This document shows, in pieces, positions 13,502 through 24,700 of a stretch of 64,000 nt of DNA. The DNA lies in the NCBI GenBank assembly GCA_013399305.1, contig VXAI01000013.1:4480255-4544254 (forward strand), read 5' to 3'. How positions within the stretch are numbered: the stretch's first letter is position 1; each line of letters starts with the position of its first letter. This DNA comes from Rostratula benghalensis (taxonomy: Eukaryota > Chordata > Aves > Charadriiformes > Rostratulidae). The position numbers and the translations under genes were made by a program. The notes beneath the pieces are model-generated. The model did no database searches. It was not told the origin of the DNA and saw nothing but the letters and a program-made list of their open reading frames with translations.

Positions 13502-13800
13502 TGTCATGGTGCCATGACAGTGCCAACTCTCTGGGGAGTGGGAGCAGGGAGGGCCCCCATGGCATCGAGCCTGGCAGGGCCTGGGAGCCAGGGCCCATCC
13601 CACATCCCAGACAGGGAGTGGGGCATTGGGGCAGCCCAAACCCAACACCTCCCCAGGGACAGGGGCAGACCAAAGCCAGGCCAGGCTGTCAGACTGCACA
13701 GGTGGGCTTAGCTCAATGGGGTCCATGGCCCAGCAGGGCTGCAGGAAGCTGGAGCTTGGCCCTGCTGTAGCATTACTGGCCGTGAACAGGGTGGACAAAG
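13502..13800. other. GC-rich, CpG-poor block bounded on the left by a palindrome
   Basis: This block is sharply GC-richer than the AT-rich DNA around it but contains very few CpG dinucleotides, so it is not a promoter-type CpG island. It starts with the near-perfect palindrome TGTCATGGTGCCATGACA (13502-13519). Frames of about 120 codons are open on both strands (13408-13770 plus, 13439-13798 minus), as expected when stop codons are rare. I infer a transposon-derived segment, but no family is recognised. Confidence 0.45.
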
Positions 13801-13923
13801 ATCCTTGTCAGGGATTGACAGATGTTTATCCCTCATCTTCCTGGCTGCAAAATGAAGGAATATTCTATCCTGAAGAGGTGGTTTTGACAATACATTACCT
13901 CAAAGCTAATTATTTTATTATTT

Positions 13924-13935
13924 CCCCCCCCCCCC
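13924..13935. repeat. Poly-C run (12 C)
   Basis: A homopolymer of twelve C lies 25 bases upstream of the CR1 fragment that starts near 13960. Its length may be unreliable in a draft assembly. Confidence 0.9.
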
Positions 13936-13959
13936 AGATTATTGGTTAGACCTCAGGTA

Positions 13960-14024
13960 CAGAATCACAGAGTGGATGAAGTTGGAATGGACCGCTGGTG
14001 GTCATCTTGTCCAACCCCTTGCTA
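13960..14024 (-). mobile_element. CR1 LINE 3' end fragment
   Basis: The plus strand shows the reversed CR1 tail (AGAATCACAGAGTGG, GTTGGAATGGACC, TCTTGTCCAACCCC). Only about 65 bases remain, so this is an extremely 5'-truncated copy or a remnant. Confidence 0.8.
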
Positions 14025-14397
14025 ACGCATATCTATCGTATGCTTGAGAATATGATACCATAAGCTACCATATCTATCTATCACTGATTCAAAAGACTCT
14101 GCTCAACTCCACACCACAGTCTTGGCAAATAGAGTAATGAGGCTTTCAGCTTACTTCAGTAAACTATGAAAAATGTTGGTACATGCATACTTTCACTGAA
14201 AAAACTCTCACTACTTGTTTTGTATATCAGGATGAGAGAGAAAGAATGGGTACACCTGCATAACTAAATGGTGTTGCACAAACACAGAAGGAAGACTTTG
14301 CTGGAGGACTTCCATCCACATTGCAAGAGGGGCACTCAAGATGACATCCTAATGTACAGTTTCAATGATGGCCTTCTTAAGAGTGTATGATGAGATT

Positions 14398-14470
14398 CCA
14401 GTATAAAGATCTCACCAAAAAGGACCCCTTCTGCACACTTGCATTGCTAACACAGACATACCCAACTGTA
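14398..14470 (+). repeat. Unclassified dispersed repeat, copy B
   Basis: This is the partner of 7726-7797, in opposite orientation and about 6.6 kb away, at about 91 percent identity by hand alignment. The flanks are unrelated, which argues for two insertions or an old dispersed element rather than a recent inverted duplication of a longer segment. Confidence 0.8.
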
Positions 14471-17091
14471 CTCTTACAGAACATGCTGAATTCTTGTTTG
14501 GATAACATTGCTGCTTGACTTTGTGAGTAACAGTATACCCCAAGACTCAGTTTTAATTTTTATACCTGTAATTTAGAGCTCTGTAATAAGTGAAATGGGC
14601 CATGTTTCTTTCAATGAAAATGTACTTGCTATCAATATTTGTGCAAGAAGCACTATAATCATTCAAATGACTATTTTCTATTATAATAGTATTAATCTTG
14701 TTCACACCGGACTGTTTACAAGCTTTCTCAAACCTTCTGGTCCTGCCATATACAACAATGTATAAAAATTTCTTTACAGTATCATTTGCTTCCAGAGATG
14801 CATGTAAATTCTCCATCTGTCTCTTCCAATATTTTGCCATGTTTATTTCTGTACTGAAGAGTTTGTTCAGAGAGTTTTTGCTAAAGATGCAGCAGTTTGA
14901 TGCTTAGATGAGACTGACTGCTATTTTCATTCTCAGCATGTGGTAATAATAATAAGGAGCTTAAAGGAACCTATAAAATCTTGGGAACCGTATTCTTCAG
15001 TATTAGAATAAGCTATTAGTTTTCTCAAGATCCCAGAAAAAACATTCCCTGAAGTCTTAACATCTAAGAAAGTTGATTATATTTCAGCAAAGCATGCTCA
15101 CATTCATATATTTTTCCTCAAGCTAAACACCCAAGCAACTGCTGTTTTGAGGGTTGCTTTATATCAACTTTAAATTTGATGATGTATCTTCATGCTCTTA
15201 ATCTGCATGTTTAGATAGTTCAGCAAAAATGACCATTCACATTTGGGTTTTTCTTCTTGGTATAAAAGTATCACATGCAAAAGTGCATAGTCTTGACAAG
15301 ACAACAAAAGCAAAAATAAATGAAATTGAAATACCATCAAAGCCTTTCTCCCATTGAACTTTCCACAATTATTTTAAATTGTACTGTATAATACTGCCTC
15401 GTGAATGCTGTTAAATATATTTACAAAACTTTTTAGGTGCAAATCTAAAAACTAAACACTGGTAAAAGACCTGCTGAAGCAAAATGGCTAAAGAACAACA
15501 GCAGCAGCCAAATCAAACATACATTCTTGAAGGCAGTCCTTTAGAAAGTTATTATTTTCTTGTTGTGATCAGTAATAAGCATGGTTTCCAATGAATATTA
15601 GAAAATTATAGTCTTGGGTGCTTTTACTTGTTTTAATTACTTGTATTATTATTTTGTTGAAAATTTTCCGTGTCTCTCTTAGAATGTGAAATTCAGAATT
15701 TTAGTAGTGATGAAAATTTATCTGTATAGCTCCTGTTTTCCAACAATATCAACAAAAATCATTCCACAATATACTTTCTATTAACGGAAAGTATATACTA
15801 AAACATATCAAACATGCAAAGCAGAAATGAAGAGCTTGAGCCAAAATGCACCAGCCATTGAATGAAGGCCAGAGAAAGGTAAAGATACCAAATAGTCAAA
15901 AACAGGGAAGCTGGGTTTCTCACCAGGACTGCTGTCTTGTAGTTACTGACTCCAATGTCGCACAACATGACCTGTGATATTATTTAATTTTTTTTTCAGT
16001 GACAGAGGTATTTACAAGGAAACATGTATTTAGAGTAAATTAGTAAATTAAATTGTCCTTTTATTTTTTATTTTTTTCTCCTAGTTAAAAGCACAGATAA
16101 TATTCTGGTTTGTTTCTTTGTCTTGTTTTATGCAGATGCATATTTTTCCCTAAGCAGATAAGTACTGAATTTTGTCCATTTCTCACATTAGGCTGAAACT
16201 GGCTAATGGCAAAAGATGTTTCCAGGAAAGCTGGAGGTAGAAAATATGGTAGAGAGCAATATCCATACACACAAAAATTGTGTCAGAGGAGCTGAAAGTG
16301 CTGAGTTTTCTGTTTTGATTAAACCTAGACAGCTGTAATGAAAAAAGTATATATATTTTATATCTCTTATTGTGATTTCTGACATACTTTTCATTGGAAG
16401 CTCCTAAATTATAGGTATAAAATATATATTCCGTGTATTAATATAGCCATGGAAAACTAATAGAAATGTCATCTAAGTTCTGCAAGAAGTAAAGGAAAAA
16501 CAGAAAACACTCAAAGAAAACAATTAAATATCTTTTTTCAGAGAAGACTTAGCAAACAACTAGGGCTACAATCCAGAAAGCACTTTTTTTTTTTTTTTCA
16601 ATTTTAATCTTGGGATGTAAAACCAGTGGAGAACCTGGCCTCCAGTGTTCAGATTGAACATGAACAAGCCACATAATAATAAAGAGCTATATTATAAATA
16701 TTTCAAAAAAATATTTGTTTTCCCTATCTATTTTTTTTAAAAAAGAACACAAAAGATCAGGCAAAACCATTCAAGCAGTGATTGTACAGATGGAAATATC
16801 AACCTTCCACTCCTGTGTATGCATCCCATGTTTCAATTAGTGGGGATTCAGACATGTCTTTTATTAGTTCAGCTGTGTCATATCACACCTGCTTTCTAAA
16901 GAGAGTACAAGCATTCTTTTAAAGTAATCAGAATAATACATTAAAGGAAAATTTTTGTTCTATATAAAAATGGAAAATTTAAAAAAAACCCAAAAGTTAA
17001 GAGTATCTTTAAAGGTACAGTACTAACAACTGAGGGCTACAAGTCGTCACAGAATTTCCACTAAATTTGCATTCAACCTGCAGAGAATATG
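14471..17091. other. AT-rich non-coding stretch
   Basis: No gene or transposon is recognised. Only homopolymer runs stand out, such as poly-T near 16584-16598 (just outside any open frame of note). Confidence 0.5.
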
Positions 17092-17151
17092 TACCGTGCT
17101 GAGGCACTTGGTCTGTAAGATCTAATGGTCACAGTACCTCAGCAAGCAGTA
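17092..17151 (+). other. Candidate stem-loop, pre-miRNA-like
   Basis: The plus-strand transcript could fold into a 60-base hairpin. The pairs are 92-94 with 149-151, 96 with 147, 97-104 with 137-144, 106-108 with 133-135 and 109-113 with 127-131 (numbers are offsets from 17000). That gives 20 pairs including two G-U, with one mismatch near the base, one in mid-stem, two small bulges and a 13-base loop. The central block GCTGAGG/CCTCAGC is perfect. It is not repeated elsewhere that I can see, and I recognise no known microRNA. Hairpins of this size also arise by chance in 64 kb. Confidence 0.25.
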
Positions 17152-20100
17152 TTTAACCACTTAACAATTGGCTACTAAGAGTCAGACAACACTCCATAGC
17201 GACTCATTTCTAGGAAATTATTAGGATTGGCTGGATGTGCAGAGAGCTTGAAACCAATCAGTCTTTCCCTAGCAGGGGAAATAATGTGATTTTTATTGGC
17301 CATTGCCTACTGTAACAAGTTATTTCTTTAATATTGCTGTAGGATGGCAAGCCTTAGGATGAAGAAATGCTAGAGAACATTTCAGGTTAAGAACTGGTTT
17401 AACAAATTCAACTTCACTTTGTCTTCCTGTAGTAGCATGTAAGAATGGCCATATTCCTTAAACTGAAAAATATCACAATTCTTGTGCCCAGGGTAATATA
17501 TACTACCTGCCTTAAGTTTGTTTATAACCAGAAGTATTTCTGTGCAGGTCTCCATCAAATAAAGACCTAATTTGTGTGATATTCACAGAGCAGTAGAACT
17601 GCATTTGTTGGAATTGTTATAAATATTTCTATAAGCTTACAAGAATACCAGCACAGGTCAATAAACTCCTACTTAAGTCATAAATCATTAAGGGTCTACA
17701 CCTTGGTGTAGTAAAAGTCAAATATGTTGGTATTGTTGATTCAAAATAAAATCATGCTTTCAAGATTACATTCTTGTTGTCAAGGTTACATTTGTGTCAG
17801 GACTTCCCTCAAAAACCCCTTTGAAAAATTTAGTTCTTAGCATTTGTCTGTTATTGCATTATTTAGCCAAAGGGATAAATAGTTATTTCAGCATTGCCTG
17901 TTTAATAGACTTCTTAACTTGAAAAAGAAATGTATTGGGTTTTCTTTCTGCTTTCTAAATGAAAGAAAACCCATGTTTTAGTAAATGCACAAATTAAAGT
18001 TAAATGCAAACATGCAGTGAAAGGCAATATCTTGCAGTGTGTGCTGAAATTGCAAATTAGGCTGAAATCAAACATTAATTTAGTCACTGGAGTAAACATT
18101 TTGAGAAGTCCAAATGAATATGCTGTCTTTACTAATAAATTGTCACCAATATTTATCAAATGTTTTTTGTTATAAGCTTTATTAAAATTATAAAGAACAA
18201 AATATTAGGTGGGAAGAAAATGAGATGCCCAGGCTGGTAGAAATACATCAATAGGTCTTAAACCAGCAGCAGGAGCTAGGATCAGGAAAAGATCAAAACA
18301 TTTTAACTGATATGTAAACTGGTAATATCACAATGTCTGTATTCAGCACCCTACTTTTTCAGAGGTGTGTTGAAAAGTTATTCCAGAGTAATGATGTCTC
18401 CTGTTGGTTTTATCTAAGTCTGGGAGCACTGAGAATACCTTAATACAAACCCTCACTCAGGTTTTTAAATGTAACCACTGACCAAGATTTGAAGATGAAG
18501 CTTTCAGAAAGAAAACTTTAATGCCCTTTGGATAGTTCTGTAAAAAAGGGCACTAAAAGCCGACTTTCCAATGCTCCACTGCAGACACGCATGTACACAG
18601 ACACGTTTGCACACCATTTCATATTGCAGAACACTTATACTGGCAAATTTACACTTTTCTCTTGAATCCAATTAACATTTTTTTCTGCAGATTTTTAAAT
18701 TAACAACACCCTTGGCCCCAAATAGTGACCTATTTAACAGTATTTTAATAGTTTCTTCAGAAGAAAGTGATCCATGTTGCTGAAATGTACTATCACTGGG
18801 TTTTATTCCAGATCTGAATTTGTCATAGAAAACATTATTTTTATTTAGTGTTTCTTCACTCCTTAATTGCCCTGGTAAAAAATAATATAATCATATATAT
18901 ATATAAACTCCACTGAATTAATCTATAAATCTCCACTATCAAAGTCTTAATCCATGCTGCCTCTTTTCAATTAATATCCTTTTCTAATGTTTAAAGAAAC
19001 AAATTTCCATGTTTGCTGTATTTCTCAAAGCCTTTTAGCAAACTAACTATCTGGTAGTAAATTTTATCCAGCTTGCTAGTCAGAGACATAATCTGTTTAC
19101 CACATAAATGAAGGACAAATAATTACAGGAGAACCTTAGGGAATAAATGACCCTTTATGAAAGTGTAGTTGCTTTGGGTGCAAATTTGTACAAAATAAAT
19201 TGATGGCTGAAAGCACAAATTGTATTTTTGTTTGTCTGAGCTTTAGTACAGACAGTGGGAAAACCTTACATAAATTTTAAAGGTAGCCATTTATTCATGT
19301 ATTACAGAACATGTTGAGCTGGAATTGGCACTCAGTATATGTTCTTTCAAAATAGTTCTTTCCTAACTGAACCTTGCTCCCTCAACCTAAAGAGGCTTAG
19401 AAAAGGCTTTTCCAGGACATCTTAAAGCTGTGACAACCAACTACCTGAGCCTGTGAAATCCTGTTAGCAAAACTCAGTTCCTTTTTGGAGACATCTAATC
19501 AGATGCTGTCTGTTGCTTGCACTTTCTCACTCTTGGTAGTTCTTTCTTAATAATGCCCTTCTAACAGCTTCATTTCAGAACCAGTGGGAGAAAAATACTT
19601 CACTGTGCTTTCTATATAACATTTTCAATACCCTTCCTATCTGGGTTATTTTTTAGTCATTGTAGGCTGAAATGCAAGCAAAATTAAAAGAAAAAAACAA
19701 AACAAGCCAAAAAACCCAACAAAAAACCCCTTCATAAACTAACCAAAACAAAACAACAAGATCAAAACAATTTTTAAAGTAATTGTTATTAATATGAGTT
19801 AATTTACATCAACACCCATAGTAATGCAGAACTAAAAGTGAATTTCAGTTGGATCCCAGACTTTCAGTTTTCCCTGTGTATTTCTTTTCATTAATTTTTC
19901 AAATTAATTTTACAAACGTAAAGCTTGTATTAAAAGCTTCTTCCTTCTCCTCCTCTCCCACACGAGCGTATTCAACTGCAGTTGTCCCAGGCTGGCAGTT
20001 TTAAGTTGATTAACTGTAGGCTTTTTGTTTGGAGTGTGGATCCAAGCCTGTAAAAAGGAGTATTAATATTTAAAATTGACAAAGAAAATGAATGGGAAAA

Positions 20101-20786
20101 AAATGATTTTTCTTAAAACCTGAATGTAGAATAATGTCTTGTACAGATTAATGGCCTGGTAGTCACAACGAGCTGTGGATTGACAGACTGTGGAGCCAAC
20201 TGTGGAGCTGAACATAAATGCTGCCCTTGACGATTGAATTTTCTTGTAACTGTCAGTATCAGTTGATTCCTTCCTCCAAACTGGAGAATAAATGTGTGCA
20301 GTCTGAAAATTAGAAAATAGGGAGAAGCTATCTTTCAGCAGCAGCGTTTGTATGAGCTCTGAGGCTGGAAATCAGATTGGTTTAGGTGCACAGTTAGATG
20401 TGCCTGTCAAAGTAAATGTTTTTTAAAATACTTATCAAGGAAGATGAGAATCTTGTCCAGAAGAGAGTGAATTGCTACTTAAAATATGTTCTTCTCATCT
20501 TTTTTATTTGATACCAGGCTGGAACCTTTCACAACATTATTCTCCTCCTTTTGTTACTGATATCATAGGCCTGTTTCCCCCTCTTTACAATTTCTTACTT
20601 TGTCACATTTTCTATTAGGAAGTAGCATCATTTGCATACATTGTATCAATAGGTCTGCATGAAAATAATGCATCTAGATACTTTCAGAATTAACAGGTGT
20701 GTTAATTAAGTTAAGTTCAGCTCATTGAAAATTTTCAAAAAACTCCTGCTTAGTTTTTCTTTCAATATTTTAATTTCATAATATAA
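17152..20786. other. AT-rich non-coding stretch
   Basis: No gene or mobile element is seen. A CAAAA-rich low-complexity patch lies at about 19680-19770, and a short (TA)n at about 18893-18904. The part from 20130 to 20420 is more complex in composition and could be conserved non-coding DNA, which only an alignment could show. Confidence 0.5.
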
Positions 20787-20932
20787 GAAAGAGAGGTAGG
20801 AAGAGAGGGAGGGAGGGAGGGAGGAAGGAAGGAAGGAAGGAAGGAAGGAAGGNAGGAAGGAAGGAAGGAAGGAAGGAAGGAAGGAAGGAAGGAAGGAAGG
20901 AAGGAAGGAAGGAAGGAAGGAAGGAAGGAAGG
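20787..20932. repeat. (GGGA)n then (GGAA)n polypurine microsatellite
   Basis: The tract starts imperfectly as GAGG/GGGA units to about 20823 and continues as GGAA units to about 20932. It is all purine on the plus strand. It contains one undetermined base at 20853, so the assembled length is probably unreliable. The 61-residue minus-strand frame across it is an artefact of the repeat. Confidence 0.97.
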
Positions 20933-21583
20933 GATAGAAATAATCATTGTTTTTTCATACGATCTAGGGAAGGAGATAAAATCATAAAAATTTCAAGAAA
21001 TAATGTTTGGTGGTAAAAGTATTTTACAATTTTCTCCAAGAGCAAATCCTAAAGAAACATTCATTCTGACAATATTCACTTTTTCCACCTTTGCAAATAA
21101 AGGCTAAGGAGAATCCTGCTAAAAGGATGATTTCTGCACATGCAATTGAAACAGCACCCCAAAGATCCTAGCCTATTCTTATAACTCTCCATCAGCTAAA
21201 CAGATCCACAGCATTGTTCGAATGGTTCTTGATGACCTACAAGGTAGTGAAAACAGGCCAGTTCTGGTGAAGAAGCAACACTTTCTGTGAACAACAGCAA
21301 GATACCTGTAGTTCTCATTCAACAGAGACAGTGGTATGTTTTTCACTGGATACAAAGGGATCAAAAAGGGGATGAAAAATATAAAGTAACTTAATTACGC
21401 AGAAACTTAGATAAACCAACTCCCAGACTAATGTTCTTCATTTTTGTATTCTTTATCCATTTTTAAATATTTAGGTGGTTAAATTTTGCACAATTTTGAA
21501 GGAATCTCATTATTTTCAAACAAACCTTTTACTCATGGCTAATTTTAATATTTTTAATGTTTAAGGTTTTGCTAGCATCTGTC
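20933..21583. other. Non-coding stretch
   Basis: No gene, transposon or structured repeat is visible. Confidence 0.5.
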
Positions 21584-21712
21584 AGAGTTCAAGGAGCATC
21601 TGAATGTCACTCTTAGTCATATGGTTTAGTCTTAGGTAGTCCTGCAAGGAGGAGGGAGTTAGACTCAATGGTCCTTATGGGTCTCTTCCAACTCAAGATA
21701 TTGTATGAATCT
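21584..21712 (+). mobile_element. CR1 LINE 3' end fragment
   Basis: On the plus strand the segment runs from a CR1 ORF2 terminal region (AGAGTTCAAGGAGCATCTG) through GGTCCTTATGGGTCTCTTCC to a degenerate terminal octamer near 21700-21712. It is 5'-truncated to about 130 bases and has no coding capacity. Confidence 0.85.
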
Positions 21713-24700
21713 AGGATATATTAGATTACCTGAAATCTGAAATCATTTTGTGGTATTTTTTCCTACTAATTATAATTGGCTATGATTCTGGAGTTAAAGT
21801 TTGTATGGTAGTGTTGAAGTTATGTACATGCTTAAGTGTTCCAAGGGTTTCAAGGGATGTACAGTCAGACTGTGCTTTGTTTTTATTTCACTTGCACCAG
21901 GGTCAAGGTTTTCTTTTAAAAGAGAATTAAGAGCAAAATTGTTTGATCAAAATTTTAATTTTTTTATATTATCTCAGTGGCTTTTAAAAAAAAATCATAT
22001 GTCTATGTCCTTGTCACTTGGACACATGATAATATTCTAACCTCTCGAAAAACAGGCTGCGGCTGTGTAATATTTCTACACTAGGTACTGGTGACTATAG
22101 AGTGAGATTTGTCCCCTATGCAGGCATTTCACATCTTAAATATGCAAGATGAAAAATGGCATGTTTTTCTTACTTACGATTGGGAAAGATTTCCAGTAAA
22201 TACGTATTACTAATGCCAGTTCCATATCTAAAGCTATATCCTTTGCAATTAATTCTCATTAAGTCTTGCAAAAAAAAAATACAAAAATTGCTTAATTAAT
22301 CCATAAGAATTTGTTGAACATATTCAGTCCTCTATAAGCCTTGGTTAAAAAAAAAGATTTAAATGTAATTAGAATATTAGTGATGTTATTTTTATCTTCT
22401 TGGCTGGTTTTCTTATTCAAGAAGTGGAATCATGGAAGTACTGTGGAATTTGACGTGATTGGGATAGGCACTGGACTAGAATGATAACGCTAACAGAGGT
22501 CAGTTGTGAAGAGCATGAGGAAAGTTTGAAAATATCTGCTGACGTACTTATTAACTCTGGGCACACTCTAACAATTTTGGGGTCATTGTTCTTATCTGAT
22601 CCTTTAAACAAAACTGGAGATTAAGTTGGAAAGTTTGCTATTTCCTATATATGAACGAATTTACATGTACTCCTATTTCCTATATATGATCAAGGACACT
22701 GAAGCCTCTGTAGTAATGCTGGACAGCTAACCCACTAATTAAACATAGATCTCACAATAAACCTTTTTTTCTTTAAATGACTTCCAAAATAGGCTAAAGT
22801 CCCAAATCAGGGATACTCCCTCTGCATTCCCCTGTATTTGTGCTAAATTGCTGAAATGGATATTCTATAAGCAGGATCACTTTGGGAAACTACTCTGAAA
22901 TCTAATAAACCTCAGTGCCAAGATATTTCCCCTGACTCCTTAAATGTTTTCATTACCTCCGTTTAGTCTAATTTCCATCAAATATTTCCCAACCGGTTTA
23001 TGTCTGCTTTGTTGTTCTAAAATTCAAATCCTGAGCTCAGTTTCACAGGGATGCTTGTGACAAGTTTAGTGGGGGAGGAGTTTTTCACAAGGCTGATGGT
23101 CCAAGCTATGTACAATCCGAAGAGGGGCTAAAAGTTCTTTCAGCTGTGAAACGAGAAATCACAGAAGAAATCACAAAGCAATTTATATTCCTTTATACAA
23201 ACTGGGAATTATAAACTGGTGGCCCCACTGGACAGAAGGTCAAACTGCACTTTTGAAGCATAAATGGACAGCCACTTCAGGGAGCCAATGGATCCCACTT
23301 GCCAGGATTTTTTTTTGTAAAGATACATGTGATTTTGTACCTAATGCAAAGATTGTTCAAGAGGAAAAAAAACTTTACTGTTGCCTCATGAAGAAATATG
23401 CGCTTGTGAATGCACGGCCAATTTATTAATGAATGCAGAAATCAATAAAGGTCAGCTGCAGGAAGGGATTAGTGAAGTTTATTTTGTTCATGAATCCCAA
23501 AACTCTGTCATCCTTTCTGACCTCACCATCTCTTCCTATTTGCCTTCCCATTTATTTTTAATGAAGAACTTATGAAAGCACCTGTAGATTTTATTCCTCA
23601 TTTTATAAAAGAGAAATATGAGCTCACGCTCATAGGGATAAAATATCAAGTTGCATAACTGTATCATTGAATTCACTTAGTCACAAAAACCAGTTCTCTA
23701 CTGAGCATTTGTTTGGAGTTAATTAACACTACTATACACTAATTTGCTGGATACTGGTACAGCTGAGTTATCCAGGTGTTTGATGCTGTGAAATGGACAA
23801 ACATAACTGAAGGCAACCGTTGTTCCGACTTACGTATTTTCTGTGAAATTACAGTTTTTCTCTGACTTTCTTTTATAAATTTGCATGTGAAAAATGAGAT
23901 TATTACGATGAAGTGTTATCTCAAATTTCTTTATTAATTTCTCTAAAACTAAATACAATATCTAATAGACAAAGCCCATCTGTCCTCTTATGGGTATAGG
24001 TGAAATTTATATTTTAAGATTTTAATTTAGGTGCAAATTTTCTCAATGTAAATTTATGTTCCTCCTCATACATTGTAATGATGTCATTGACATTTTCAGA
24101 TTCTAGCTCTCATCATGCTTTTATTCTCCATGTCTGCATTTCTTAGACCATGTTGGTTTGAGAACTCACTAATGGGTGATGGATGCTGGAGTCTAAGAAC
24201 ATTTGATAAGACCTTTTGCAGCTTTGCTTATTTCTGCACTTTACAAAGTAACGTCTTGATGCTTCTTGTACTGCTTTTCATGGGAAAACAACATGTATGA
24301 TGTATTTAGTACATGTTCTTGCCATTTTCAAGCTCATTGTCAGCCTTAATCAGAGGAAGAAAAAAATTCTTTCTCTTCAGAATGAACATAATATAATATT
24401 AAAAAAGAGCATATGGTTTTGGGTCAGTTTTGTTAATGGATTTTCTTGAGCGTTTCTACCTTGCTTACTCCAGAGATGCTCACTAATGCAGCATGAAATT
24501 TCCTTACCACTGTATTTTCTTATTTACTAAAGACTTGGAACTCTAAATTGTCTTGATTTTTACATAATAGCCCATTTAAGATCTTATTCAAAGTATTCTG
24601 TATGTTAATTTATTGTGATTTAAATTCTCTGTTGCATTATCTTTATCAGCAGGAAAGGGAATAATTTGGTTGGTGCGTGCCTTGGAGCTTGCTAGTTATT

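Noticed and set aside
13408..13798. Open frames of about 120 codons on both strands
   Set aside because: They coincide with the GC-rich block where stop codons are rare. Composition explains them.
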